DNA from: Terriglobia bacterium
Lineage (GTDB): Bacteria > Acidobacteriota > Terriglobia > Terriglobales > Acidobacteriaceae
DNA length: 64,000 nucleotides
Assembly: GCA_020072645.1 (NCBI GenBank)
Contig: JAIQGK010000017.1
Location: 124,001-188,000, forward strand
Direction: 5' to 3'
In this document: piece after piece, positions 8,641-17,746 of the stretch
How the letters are laid out: each line of letters starts with the position of its first letter
Position numbering within the stretch: the stretch's first letter is position 1
Translations under genes and position numbers: made by a program
Notes under the pieces: model-generated
Told to the model about the DNA's origin: nothing
The model's database searches: none
The model's input: only the letters and a program-made list of their open reading frames with translations

Positions 8641-8706
8641 TCCGCCGGTAACTGTTTTTGTCTCGCTGCCGCTCAAGTGAAAGACAAAAACAGCCTACCC
8701 GGCGGA
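8641..8706. repeat. Long imperfect inverted repeat (about 23-25-nt arms) before the ArdC-like gene
   Basis: Arms 8641-8663 and 8682-8706 pair as TCCGCCGG...CTGTTTTTGTCT against AGACAAAAACAG...CCGGCGGA, with a small mismatched patch inside and an 18-nt loop. It ends 14 bp before the ATG of the ArdC-like gene. There is no U-tract, so it is not a simple terminator. Its size and place recall single-stranded promoters (Frpo-like hairpins) that drive antirestriction genes on entering conjugative DNA, or an operator or transfer-origin hairpin. The role is inferred. Confidence 0.8.
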
Positions 8707-8720
8707 ACAGGGGATTAAAA

Positions 8721-9602
8721 ATGTTATTGAAGGATACAAGCAAAACAAAAAACAATCAGGAACTCGTTAAGGCCAGCATCGATGCTCTGGTTAAGGCTTT
8801 GGAAGCCGGACACAGTGACGCACTCTCTGCCTACCTCACGGCCATGTCTCAATTTCCCAACTACAGTTTTCAGAACATTCTTTTGATTGCCAGCCAGCGC
8901 CCGACAGCAACGAGGGTTGCAGGTATTCGCTCATGGAACGAGTTGGGCCGAAGAGTGAAACGCGGGGAAAAGGGCATCATGATCTTTGCCCCCATGATTG
9001 GCTACAAGCGCAATGCCAGCGACGGCGACCAGAGCCAGCAGAGCGATGCCAGAACCGACAAGCCAGAGCCGCGTTTGGTCGGTTTTCGTGCCGTGTACGT
9101 GTTCGATGTTGGCCAGACCGAAGGCGCAGAACTGCCGGAACTTGGCAGCACATTCAAGGGCGAAGTAGGCGACAAGCTGGACAAATTGGCCGACTTTACG
9201 ACTGGCCAGGGAATCAAGCTGGAATATTCCGACAAGATTGCACCCGCGAGGGGCATGTCTTACGGCGGTTTGATTCGCATTCTGCCGGACATGGAGCCGT
9301 CCGAAACGCTGGCCACGTTTGTGCATGAATTGGCGCACGAGATGTTGCACAGAGCCGAACGCCGCACTCTGACAACCAAGACCGTGCGGGAAACCGAGGC
9401 CGAAGCTGTGGCCTTTGTGGTCTGTCATGCTCTGGGACTTCAGACCGGAACAGGTTCGAGCGATTACATTCAGCTTTATCACGGTGACGCAAACCTACTG
9501 AGAGAGAGTCTTGAAGTAGTCCAGCGCACGTCCACCGTTATCCTTGGGGCGATCAGCCCCAGGGATGCGGTAAGCACCCCAGCAACGACGGAGGTGCTGT
9601 AA
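8721..9602 (+). CDS. ArdC-like antirestriction protein (ssDNA-binding N-domain plus zinc metallopeptidase)
   Basis: 293 residues from the ATG at 8721 (GGGG ribosome-binding site about 8 nt upstream). The N-terminal half has the ArdC-N pattern: FPNYSFQNILLIASQRP, then RSWNELGRRVKRGEKGI. The C-terminal half has the metallopeptidase motif HELAH (H202, E203, H206) with the third-ligand helix ETEAEAVAF. ArdC proteins on conjugative plasmids bind single-stranded DNA and protect incoming DNA from restriction. It is coupled by a 1-bp overlap to a DUF6908-like gene. This gene pair marks a conjugative or integrative element origin for the island. Confidence 0.86.
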   Translation: MLLKDTSKTKNNQELVKASIDALVKALEAGHSDALSAYLTAMSQFPNYSFQNILLIASQRPTATRVAGIRSWNELGRRVKRGEKGIMIFAPMIGYKRNASDGDQSQQSDARTDKPEPRLVGFRAVYVFDVGQTEGAELPELGSTFKGEVGDKLDKLADFTTGQGIKLEYSDKIAPARGMSYGGLIRILPDMEPSETLATFVHELAHEMLHRAERRTLTTKTVRETEAEAVAFVVCHALGLQTGTGSSDYIQLYHGDANLLRESLEVVQRTSTVILGAISPRDAVSTPATTEVL

Positions 9603-10021
9603 TGAAAACCGTTGCCATGATCTTGGAACTTGCCGCCCCTCTTCAAGCTGGATTTCACATCCGAATCGAAAACGAACCGTGGATGACTCTGGTCATCGAA
9701 GACACGCAGGAACGTGGCCCGAACGGTCTGCCGGCAATCTCCGTGGCTCACTACGGAGAACAGAACGGCGATTTGATGCGCGATCCTGAAATGATCTTTG
9801 AGGCGGATGAATCAGGCAAAGGAATGAACCTCGTGCCCTACTACTGGCGGAATGATTATGCTGGCATCGAGCAGTATTCTGCTTTCGTGGAGGAAGGACG
9901 AACGTTGATGAATGCGAAACTGAAGCGAGAACACATCGCATTTGCTGGCATCTGGGACACCAACTTGAAAGCGCAGGGTTTTTTGGAGGCGTTCGTCAGA
10001 CAGCAGAAAGGTGACACCTAA
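9602..10021 (+). CDS. DUF6908-like protein
   Basis: 139 residues, ATG overlapping the stop of the ArdC-like gene (TAATG). It resembles the DUF6908 family commonly found beside antirestriction genes on plasmids and integrative elements: DPEMIFE near the middle and a PYYWRNDYAGIEQYS segment. No catalytic motif or membrane segment is visible and no activity is known for the family. A strong terminator follows at 10048-10077, so the pair forms a complete two-gene transcription unit. Confidence 0.65.
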   Translation: MKTVAMILELAAPLQAGFHIRIENEPWMTLVIEDTQERGPNGLPAISVAHYGEQNGDLMRDPEMIFEADESGKGMNLVPYYWRNDYAGIEQYSAFVEEGRTLMNAKLKREHIAFAGIWDTNLKAQGFLEAFVRQQKGDT

Positions 10022-10047
10022 AGCTAGATTCACGCATGGTTCTCAAC

Positions 10048-10077
10048 GTGCCCGGCTCAGGCCGGGCACTTTCTTTT
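10048..10077 (+). terminator. Rho-independent terminator after the ArdC-like operon
   Basis: A perfect 9-bp stem GTGCCCGGC/GCCGGGCAC with a TCAG loop is followed by TTTCTTTT. It is 26 bp after the stop of the DUF6908-like gene and reads on the plus strand. Confidence 0.9.
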
Positions 10078-10151
10078 GCCCCAAAAGTTTCCGAGGGGCG
10101 CTCTGGCCGCGCCCCTCGTGCTCCCCAGGCCTAGAAGTTCTCAAGTCACAA

Positions 10152-12320
10152 TCATGCGCTGGTGCGCGTCAATTCTTCTACCCGCAAATATGCCGATTCC
10201 GCGATCTTCTTGTATTTCGCCCACGGTTCCGGTGCCAGGATCGAATAGAAATACCCATATGGTGCGCCGGTCGCCGGCAATATGCACTTGCTCATACGCA
10301 ACGCCTCTATCCGATCACGAAACGCTAGCATGTCAGCTGCCGTTTCTTTAATGGCGTCCAGGTCGGGAGCTAGCAGTTCGTGAAAGTTGACCTCGGGATG
10401 CTCGTTTCGCATCGGCTCCAAGTATTCCGTCCAAAAGCACAACGTGATTTCTCTAAACCGCTCGTAGTAAACGTTGCACAACTCACGAAACTTTGCCCAT
10501 TCATCTGTTGACACGAACCCGTCCCTCGCTTCCAGACCCTGAACAGCCCTTTCTATTTGTGAGCGAAGCAGCGCGTTGATGGCGAGGAAGATGTGAACGA
10601 AGTTTGGAACTCCGTCTATGTCCCGGTCGGTAATGTGTCGTCGGAGCTTGCGCATATGACGATCACAGAATTGCAGTACTGCTTCGTGCAGGTCTCGGCA
10701 TAGTTGGAAGTTTCTCGCTCCAAAAGATCGCATACTGTCACGGATCGACCATTCTGCCCGATGCCGCAACATCGGACGCGGCGCAAGCGTTAACGGTATA
10801 TCGCAAAAACTTAGGAACACCTTCAGAGCATCGTCATCACTGCCGTTTATCAAATCCGCGAGGACAGCATAGAACTGGGCTGCACTTTCTTGGGCCTCTT
10901 TTACGTAACGCTCTCTGCGCGTGCTGTTGCCGGTTGAGATGTCCCGTAAATTCGTGAGAAGCACCGCGTTGCTTTGCGTGACGGAGCCATGTCTTCCATA
11001 GCCCTCAACATGCACAATGCACGAGGACTGTTGCAGTCTCGGTTCCAGAGAATCCGTGATTAAAGCTGAGTACATATCTCCGCTCAGGTTGATGGCAATT
11101 CGCTCTTGGAGATTGCCCCGGAGAGTGATGACCGCCGAAAAGTTCTGGTATCGTGGCGAATCCGCAATTTCGAGTCCCAGCCGAATACGCTTGCCAGACA
11201 GCTCAGCTTCTCGAAGGACAATGTCCGTAGGTTCGCAGAAAGAGGACGGCTCGTCTTCCTCTGTAGATGCCTGCAACTCGGACGCGCTGCGAATACGTCT
11301 GGTTGAACCCTCTGGAATGAGCAGATGCAGAGCCGCAGATCGTTCCTCTGGGCCAGACAACCGCATGGCAATGATTGATTCAACATTGCTGTTTTCCGGT
11401 CGGCGATTCAACGCAGCCGAGGTGAGATTGGCGCTTCCATAGCACATGAGAGCGTAACCCTTTGTTTCAAACAGAATTGCCTTCGCATGTAGTGGCTGGT
11501 TATGGCCGTCGTCCTCGAACTCACGCAAGTAGACTTCGGCCCTTTCGCTCTTACACAGATCATGCGCTAGAAAGTCGGGCTGAAGTGTCGTAAACCGGTT
11601 TTGGGTGACAATTCTGATTTTCTTGGGGTCAAAGCGTTGTGCAAGTTCTTCTATAAGAGCATGGTCCGAATCGAAGAATCTGGAAATCGCAGTGATTGTG
11701 ACTACTTGGTCGCCGATCCTCTCTGCGATCTGATCAAGCAAGGAGCGTTCTAGATTGTGCAGGAATTCGATGTCCTCACGGCCCTGGCTTGTTCCGCAAA
11801 GCCAAGGAGCGTCACGCTGGAGCGCTTGAAGGTTTGATCTGAAACCCTGCGTACCTGCTCGGTCGCAGAGCTGCGAAAGGAACCCGAATACAGATCTGAA
11901 AATCGGCAATGCGTCTTCCTTCTTGCCCTGCTCATAGTGGAAGACGCCTACAAGTTCGGCATTTGAAGTCAGCCCTGGACGCGTCGCATTAGCGCTGCCA
12001 ATCAAAAGCGAGCCTTTTTCTTCATCAGCGAAAAGAAAGACCTTTGGATGGAACACTCTCTTTGCCGTGATCGGCTGAAGAAGATAGCGAATGTTTGCCA
12101 GATTGGGGCGATCCCGTAGGGTTCCTGAAAGCAACTCGTTATAGCAACCCCAATCGATCAATACCGTGATGTTGTTATTGCGATGGAGACAGCCAAATTT
12201 CTCCATGCAATAGTCCTCAAAAAAGCTTGGGTCGAACCGGTACGTGCAAATAACGGCACCTGCTGCTGTTCGAATCTGTTGGAGCGTTCTGTGTAGATCG
12301 ATGCGAGGTTTTGCCGTCAT
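10152..12320 (-). CDS. Phospholipase D-superfamily nuclease-like protein with two HKD-type motifs
   Basis: 722 residues. Two PLD half-sites are visible: HPKVFLFADE...LLIGSAN (H91, K93, GSAN 108-111) and HAKAILFET...CYGSAN (H278, K280, GSAN 295-298). This is the arrangement of bacterial PLD nucleases and of the DISARM DrmC-type proteins, though a DrmC match is not claimed. The C-terminal 400 residues are mostly helical and unrecognised. The start overlaps the stop of the upstream gene by 4 bp (ATGA), so the two are coupled. The setting suggests a DNA-targeting defence role; lipid hydrolysis is unlikely because there is no export signal. Confidence 0.82.
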   Translation of the reverse strand: MTAKPRIDLHRTLQQIRTAAGAVICTYRFDPSFFEDYCMEKFGCLHRNNNITVLIDWGCYNELLSGTLRDRPNLANIRYLLQPITAKRVFHPKVFLFADEEKGSLLIGSANATRPGLTSNAELVGVFHYEQGKKEDALPIFRSVFGFLSQLCDRAGTQGFRSNLQALQRDAPWLCGTSQGREDIEFLHNLERSLLDQIAERIGDQVVTITAISRFFDSDHALIEELAQRFDPKKIRIVTQNRFTTLQPDFLAHDLCKSERAEVYLREFEDDGHNQPLHAKAILFETKGYALMCYGSANLTSAALNRRPENSNVESIIAMRLSGPEERSAALHLLIPEGSTRRIRSASELQASTEEDEPSSFCEPTDIVLREAELSGKRIRLGLEIADSPRYQNFSAVITLRGNLQERIAINLSGDMYSALITDSLEPRLQQSSCIVHVEGYGRHGSVTQSNAVLLTNLRDISTGNSTRRERYVKEAQESAAQFYAVLADLINGSDDDALKVFLSFCDIPLTLAPRPMLRHRAEWSIRDSMRSFGARNFQLCRDLHEAVLQFCDRHMRKLRRHITDRDIDGVPNFVHIFLAINALLRSQIERAVQGLEARDGFVSTDEWAKFRELCNVYYERFREITLCFWTEYLEPMRNEHPEVNFHELLAPDLDAIKETAADMLAFRDRIEALRMSKCILPATGAPYGYFYSILAPEPWAKYKKIAESAYLRVEELTRTSA

Positions 12321-13966
12321 TGCGTTGAAATTCTGTTGAGGAGTTTGCGCCCATCGCCCGTCAGTCGGTAAGCCCCCGAGGCGCTATCCGTGAGGCCGAT
12401 ATCAGACAGAATCCGAATTGCATTTCCTTGCCGGGATGAGCGTGATGGAGGGTCGTAGTCTTGGTCCTTTATGATCCTGCGGTCCTGCCTGTGCAGCCAG
12501 CAACTTTCAAGGTTGCGCTTTTCATACATGACACTGTCATGCTGATCAACTACGCAATCCGCAATCAGAGTTTCCAAAGCAACATGCCAGGAACAGTCTG
12601 GCGCTAACCACTGATCCAAGTATGTGAGAACTCGACCCGCGCACAGCTCGTTGCCAGCGTTCGCCATAACGTAAGCGAACGCATCGTTCTGGGCAGAGCG
12701 CCACTTTGAGTACAACGTGGCCAGGGTAAGGACTGCCCGCGCTGCGGCTCTTGTCGGATCAGTTGGGACATCTCTCACGGTCTGCACTTCACTGCGTGGA
12801 TGCAGGAGCCCAATCTCTGACTGCTTGCGAGTGCAAAAAGACGCCGGTGGCTTGCCATCAATTCCAAGGGTTGAAAGGAGGACGCGTGGGCTGTCGCAGG
12901 ATTTGCCTGCAATTTCCCGAACCTCAGAGACGAAGCTGTCCGCAGCGAGCCGAGTGCAGATTTGATCTAAAGGAAGTCCCGAAGGTTCTGACGATAGGAT
13001 TTCGAGAACAGCATAAAGGAGCGACTCGATTGCGTTGGCAACAAATTGGTGAAGGCAGAATTGTTGCCAAAACGAATGGCACACGCCAAACATCTCCGGG
13101 GCTTTGTATGGGATTGCTTTTCGGTCCGCAGGCCACAGTTGTCGAAAATAGTGCGGTGTGTGGACAACCTGCCACTCAAGATCTTCACTCGTCGCGGGAG
13201 CACCGGCCCGTTCATATTCGCCGATGATGTGCAGAATTAAGCCTAGCGAGTGTCGGCGCAAGGTTGAACGCTCTGACTTGACCAATCCATCTAAAGAAAA
13301 GAACAGCTTTCTAAGAAGATCACGTTCTGTTGAAGCGAAGGGCTGCGAAAGGGAGTCCAAGCTGAAATAAGTGGCTGATTGTTGTATTTCCTTGAGGTCA
13401 ACTTCGGCTTGGTTCCAGCGTGTCTTTCGTACGTATGGCGTGTTCTCGACCACTTTGTGGAATGCCAGAGCGAGGACTTCACCAGACTCTGGCGTTACCA
13501 GGTCAATCCCATTTTCATGCTTCGTCAGCGCAAGCTGAATTAATGATCCAGCGTAATACTGACCATAGCCGCCAAGGTCATTTGACGGCAATACTTTGAA
13601 ATCACAGTCGGCCACAGCAGTTCGGTTCGCTGCTTCTAACTTCGGCCCGACCATCCGCACACCAACAGGAGACGCCTCTTTGTCGGCTTGCATGGTCGAT
13701 AGGGCCATGAAGGCCTCCCTCCTGCGAAACGCTCGAATGTAGTCTGCGAATTTTCGTGGAGCACCTGCCTGTTGAACGTGCCAGAGAGACCAGCAGTAGA
13801 ACGAGTAGTAGCGTGCGCGATCCGTGGTGGTAATGATTCCTTGCAGGAGGTGATCGGTTATGGCTTCGGTGACGCGAGACAGGCCCAAGGGGTCTCGGCC
13901 CCCTCCGTCTGTCCGAACCCGTTTTGTCCATCTCGGCAAAAAGGCAGTAACGTCTATCGTCGCCAT
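12317..13966 (-). CDS. Uncharacterised large helical protein, partner of the PLD-like protein
   Basis: 549 residues from ATG 13966, chosen because AGAGGTG lies at good spacing upstream; an ATG at 13993 is possible. The N-terminus has DPLGLSRVTEAITDHLLQGI and TTTDRARYYSFYCWSLWH, segments that look conserved but that I cannot tie to a named family. The last 50 residues (GNAIRILSDIGLTD...YRLTGDGRKLL) resemble a winged helix. It has no membrane or signal segment. It is coupled to the PLD-like gene and divergent, across about 215 bp, from the PD-(D/E)XK gene, so the three may share regulation. Confidence 0.68.
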   Translation of the reverse strand: MATIDVTAFLPRWTKRVRTDGGGRDPLGLSRVTEAITDHLLQGIITTTDRARYYSFYCWSLWHVQQAGAPRKFADYIRAFRRREAFMALSTMQADKEASPVGVRMVGPKLEAANRTAVADCDFKVLPSNDLGGYGQYYAGSLIQLALTKHENGIDLVTPESGEVLALAFHKVVENTPYVRKTRWNQAEVDLKEIQQSATYFSLDSLSQPFASTERDLLRKLFFSLDGLVKSERSTLRRHSLGLILHIIGEYERAGAPATSEDLEWQVVHTPHYFRQLWPADRKAIPYKAPEMFGVCHSFWQQFCLHQFVANAIESLLYAVLEILSSEPSGLPLDQICTRLAADSFVSEVREIAGKSCDSPRVLLSTLGIDGKPPASFCTRKQSEIGLLHPRSEVQTVRDVPTDPTRAAARAVLTLATLYSKWRSAQNDAFAYVMANAGNELCAGRVLTYLDQWLAPDCSWHVALETLIADCVVDQHDSVMYEKRNLESCWLHRQDRRIIKDQDYDPPSRSSRQGNAIRILSDIGLTDSASGAYRLTGDGRKLLNRISTQ

Positions 13967-14183
13967 TGGTACACCTCTGACATGGCAAAGCAATCGTAAT
14001 CAGGTTGGAAGGAAATGTCACACGAATATGACCACAGCGGCCCGCCAGAGAGCAGCGTGGCGTAAGAAAAGCAAAAGAAGGGCTCATCTCACAATCGAGA
14101 TATCGATTGCTGGATGCGAGTAGGTCGCAGTGAGAATGACATAATGTGCTCAGATAGTCCGACAAGAGATGTAGGTCTTCTTG

Positions 14184-15962
14184 ATGCAAGGTGGCTCAGA
14201 ACTCGGAGTCTACGAAACGTACGAGGACATCTTTGGGCGCAAGAGCACCATGGACGAACTCGTCGCTGAGGTTCGCTCATTTAAGCAGCAATCAGTCTTA
14301 TGGGTATGTGCCGTCATCGTGACCGGCATGCAGCTCTGGAATAGGATCGATCTACAATCTCCGGAAGTGTACTCGCGATTGCTGTCCCTCTATTTCGACG
14401 CCAACATCCGCACTCGTCTCATAGCGGGTTATTGGAGTTCCAACCCGAGAAGGGTCTTATTCCATCGCAGACAGATCCTCCTAATTGCAAAATTGGCGAT
14501 CTTACATTGCTCGGGCCAGGGTATCGATGCTCGACAGAATGCAGAATTGTTCGGGTCGATTCTGCTGAAGGCTAACGATCAGTTCCATTACGGTCTTTTG
14601 TCCGGGGTCGCCAGCCCGCGTCCTGCTTGCCGTGAGGACTACGCAAAGATCATCGCCGAAATGGTAGCCGTAGGAGAGCATGGCTCACCACACATCGCTC
14701 ACCTGATTACCCGATGTCACTTGATGTTGACGCGCTTTGCCGGGGAGCTCAGCAGCGATCCCGATTTTATCGACGTAGCAGGAGAACATCACAAAGCCAC
14801 CGGTCTGACGCTCGAAGAATTCGAGGCAATGATTTTCGGTGTTCATGCCCGATTCGGAGAGAACCTGGTCCAAAAGTTGGTTACGGAACCGGGAACATTA
14901 CCTTTGAAAGAAGCGAATTTTGCAACAACCGCCGTTCCGTATGACAAAGTGCGGCGTTTCTTGGACTCCGTTTCCAGTAGTCCCGGCGAAATGGCGAAAG
15001 AGCTACGCGAGCGAGACAGTGGTCCTAATGATTTCACGGTCTTTCGGAAGTACCCGCTCGTACAACAGTGGTACAACCTTCATCTCACAGCCGCGTGGTT
15101 CGGCTTCCTGATGATGGACAATCTGTTCTTTCTGGAAAAGATACAAGCCGGCCCCTATTGGAATGCCAACGGTCTATATGGCTTGAAGCTCCGCAAGTTC
15201 TGGGGTGCAGTGTTTGAGAAGTACGTCAACGAACTTATGCGGCAGGCATGCGCAGGCACACAAAACACATTCGTTCCTGATCCGAGGCCCTCAAATGATC
15301 CAAATACGCAGCTGTGCGACGGCATCGTGGTGTCGAGCGATTCCATTGTGTTGATGGAATATAAATCAAGCATGTTCCGGGCAGACACAAAATACAGCGG
15401 AGATTATGAGGCTCTTGCTAGCGAAATTGAGAAGAAGTTTGTCCACGATATTGAAGCAGGTCAAAGGAAAGGCGTTTGGCAGCTTGCTGAAGCCGTAAAG
15501 AAAATCTTTAGAGAGCGCGCACCGGTACCAGGAATCGATCCCGGAAAAATTAAATATGTGTACCTCTACATTGTTACTCTCGATTCCATTGGAGGAACAA
15601 TAGGGATATCCCCATTCCTGGACACTTTTCTGGACGAGCGCTTGGATAGGCGCGACTTCACGCCTCTTGAGATACGACCTCTGTTTTGCACAGACATCGA
15701 GACGCTGGAAACCGCTGTGGGATATTTTGGAACGTTGAGTTTGCCGCAAGTCCTGGAGCGTTGGTTCACTATTAATTCTTCGTTGACCGCCCCGCTCTTA
15801 GCGATAGACATTGGCAATAACAACTGGCGAGAAAACGATTGGCTGCTCGCCGGGTGGAAGATGATTTACAAAAAGATGGTGACCATCCTATTCCCTGACA
15901 AGGACCCGGATGTAGCCTTGGCTGAGGCAATAAATCGTGATTCAAGAAGGCGATCGTCATAG
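14184..15962 (+). CDS. Large protein with a PD-(D/E)XK nuclease-like domain
   Basis: 592 residues from ATG 14184 (TTG 14181 is adjacent; TAGGT upstream). The N-terminal 330 residues are helical and unrecognised. Residues about 340-460 show the restriction-endonuclease-like core: FEKYVNEL (E345), LCDGIVV (D379), VLMEYKSS (E392 and K394), and a later helix RKGVWQLAEAVKKI. It thus has the E...D...ExK set plus the trailing Q helix. The protein is probably a cytosolic DNase. Its 3' end overlaps the DUF429 gene by 26 bp, making a two-gene unit, and it faces the PLD operon. The catalytic call rests on motif spacing only. Confidence 0.68.
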   Translation: MQGGSELGVYETYEDIFGRKSTMDELVAEVRSFKQQSVLWVCAVIVTGMQLWNRIDLQSPEVYSRLLSLYFDANIRTRLIAGYWSSNPRRVLFHRRQILLIAKLAILHCSGQGIDARQNAELFGSILLKANDQFHYGLLSGVASPRPACREDYAKIIAEMVAVGEHGSPHIAHLITRCHLMLTRFAGELSSDPDFIDVAGEHHKATGLTLEEFEAMIFGVHARFGENLVQKLVTEPGTLPLKEANFATTAVPYDKVRRFLDSVSSSPGEMAKELRERDSGPNDFTVFRKYPLVQQWYNLHLTAAWFGFLMMDNLFFLEKIQAGPYWNANGLYGLKLRKFWGAVFEKYVNELMRQACAGTQNTFVPDPRPSNDPNTQLCDGIVVSSDSIVLMEYKSSMFRADTKYSGDYEALASEIEKKFVHDIEAGQRKGVWQLAEAVKKIFRERAPVPGIDPGKIKYVYLYIVTLDSIGGTIGISPFLDTFLDERLDRRDFTPLEIRPLFCTDIETLETAVGYFGTLSLPQVLERWFTINSSLTAPLLAIDIGNNNWRENDWLLAGWKMIYKKMVTILFPDKDPDVALAEAINRDSRRRSS

Positions 15963-16635
15963 CCCGTTCCTGGCTGGAGTGGACGGGTGCAAATCCGGCT
16001 GGATAGTTGCCTCAGAGACTCGCAGCGGACAGGTTGCGGTCGATGTCGTCTCTTGTTTTTCGGAAGTCCTACGTCGAGACTATCGGTTGCTGGTCGTTGA
16101 TGTCCCCATTGGCTTGCTCGAACACGGCACACGATTGGCTGACCAAAAGGCGCGCGGTTTACTCAAACAGCGAGCCTGCTGTGTTTTTACTGCGCCGCTT
16201 CGTCCGATGTTGGATTGTGCCGACTATCCTGATGCGCGGAAATTGAGACTGCAAATTGAAGGAAAGTCGCTTACGAGGCAAGCCTGGGCGATTATGCCCA
16301 AGATCAAGGAAGTTGACGCGATCTTGACCCCTCAAGCTCAGGCACGGATCAGAGAAGGCCATCCAGAGGTAAGCTTTGCTCACATGAATGGTGGTAAGGC
16401 ACTCGCTAATTCGAAACATACGGCGAATGGCCGATCTGACAGGATCAGTTTGCTCACGGCCCACTTTCCCGAGATTGTGTCCCTCGTGCAGACCCATAGT
16501 CGTGTTGCCGAAGATGTGATTGATGCGTGCGCAATGCTTTGGAGTGCACATCGCATTTACAACAGGCAAGCATTGGCACTACCAGAGAAATCGCTTGCAG
16601 ATGCACGCGGCTTGTTAATGCAAATATGGGTGTGA
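15937..16635 (+). CDS. DUF429 protein, predicted RNase H-like nuclease
   Basis: 232 residues, starting inside the end of the preceding gene. LAGVDGCKSGWIVA at the N-terminus and LLVVDVPIGL are the first acidic strand and the DxPIGL motif of DUF429 (COG4923), predicted to be an RNase H-fold nuclease. PEVSFAHMNGG and the C-terminal EDVIDACAMLWSA, carrying further acidic residues, also match. Family members recur in defence and mobile settings but their substrate is unknown. Convergent with the HEPN gene. Confidence 0.85.
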   Translation: MIQEGDRHSPFLAGVDGCKSGWIVASETRSGQVAVDVVSCFSEVLRRDYRLLVVDVPIGLLEHGTRLADQKARGLLKQRACCVFTAPLRPMLDCADYPDARKLRLQIEGKSLTRQAWAIMPKIKEVDAILTPQAQARIREGHPEVSFAHMNGGKALANSKHTANGRSDRISLLTAHFPEIVSLVQTHSRVAEDVIDACAMLWSAHRIYNRQALALPEKSLADARGLLMQIWV

Positions 16636-16689
16636 GTCGCCTCCGGCGGATTCAGAGCGGTTCAACATCGGGAATTGGGCTTCAGGCGA

Positions 16690-17631
16690 CTATTGCGATG
16701 CGGCCAGACAGCTTACCAATGCAGCCTTCAGCGATTCGTTTTGTATTTCGTGAACCGACTGTCGCAGCCGCTCCACACGGTCTGAGTCTGAGATGTCGTA
16801 TATGCGCTTCAGCTGGGCGGTTTTTTCTGTCTCTTGGACGCACAGGGTTTTCACAGCTTGAACCAAAAGTTTTCGTACCCACAGCTCAAACGTCCCCAAA
16901 TGATCCTTCAGGATTTGGGAATGCTTCTTGCTGAGAGTTGATCCATGCACTATGGTCGACCGCACTTCATATAATTTACTCAGAATCGACTTTGCTTCTG
17001 CTGTCTCCTGTATGAGTGCCACCGCTCGTTCTCGAAGCCGGCGTCCAACGAAATCTTGCTCAGGGACGAGAGCGGCCTCCAGAGCAATCATGTAGTCAAC
17101 AATTCTGTCCACGACTCCAAAGTCCACTTCCAGTTCTTTCGCCGAGCCGTAAAGGAAGAACCGTCTTGCCGTGTTAAACCACGCCGAACGCCATGCCTGA
17201 GCACCGCAAACGTCAGAAGAAAACGAGTCAAAAGCGCGACAGTCTTGTGCGTGCAGAACATAGTAACGACTGTAGGGAGCGTACATCTCCGTCATGGTTC
17301 GCTGTGGCCACTGTTGCGCTATCGTTCCGTCTTCGTCCTGGACAGTGTGACGCACAAATGAAATCTCACCCGGTCTGAACAGCCGCAGAATAAAGAGAGT
17401 GTCAAGAACGTCAAAGGGTATAGATCCAAAGTTGTCTGGAACATCGTCGTAATGACGTTCGTAAACCCAATCGCTTGCGAGTTGAATTGGGCTACCGGGT
17501 AAACTGCGCTGGGCATCTCTTACTAATCCCGGCGTGCTCACTTTCCACAGCCTGAACTCTTGGAAGGTCAGCTCCTCTTCGTCGCACTCGATATGCCTTA
17601 CGAGAGCATATGCGGTACATCTTTTGCCCAT
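16690..17631 (-). CDS. HEPN-domain (ApeA-like) protein, putative RNase
   Basis: 313 residues, ATG at 17631 with GGTGAG upstream. The C-terminal third holds the HEPN pattern: an alpha helix VDRIVDYMIALEAALVPE, then RLRERAVAL, then LYEVRSTIVHG, in which R-STIV-H is an exact R-x4-H catalytic motif. This matches the Apea-like HEPN family, whose members act as RNases in abortive infection. The N-terminal 170 residues are unrecognised and may sense a trigger. The IS3 element begins 51 bp upstream of the start, between this gene and a co-directional GIY-YIG-like gene, so its native promoter or operon link is probably broken. Confidence 0.72.
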   Translation of the reverse strand: MGKRCTAYALVRHIECDEEELTFQEFRLWKVSTPGLVRDAQRSLPGSPIQLASDWVYERHYDDVPDNFGSIPFDVLDTLFILRLFRPGEISFVRHTVQDEDGTIAQQWPQRTMTEMYAPYSRYYVLHAQDCRAFDSFSSDVCGAQAWRSAWFNTARRFFLYGSAKELEVDFGVVDRIVDYMIALEAALVPEQDFVGRRLRERAVALIQETAEAKSILSKLYEVRSTIVHGSTLSKKHSQILKDHLGTFELWVRKLLVQAVKTLCVQETEKTAQLKRIYDISDSDRVERLRQSVHEIQNESLKAALVSCLAASQ

Positions 17632-17681
17632 AATTGCTCACCAACCTTTAAGAATTCTGGTGATCTAAACCGACCACAGAC

Positions 17682-17700
17682 TGACCTGCTCCCCGCTTTC
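17682..17700 (+). repeat. Left terminal inverted repeat of the IS3 element
   Basis: TGACCTGCTCCCCGCTTTC pairs with the right end at 17 of 19 positions; it starts with TG as usual for the family. Confidence 0.9.
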
Positions 17701-17746
17701 CGAACAAAGCTGAGTATGATTTCAGCGAAAGGGAGGGGAAGGGGAT

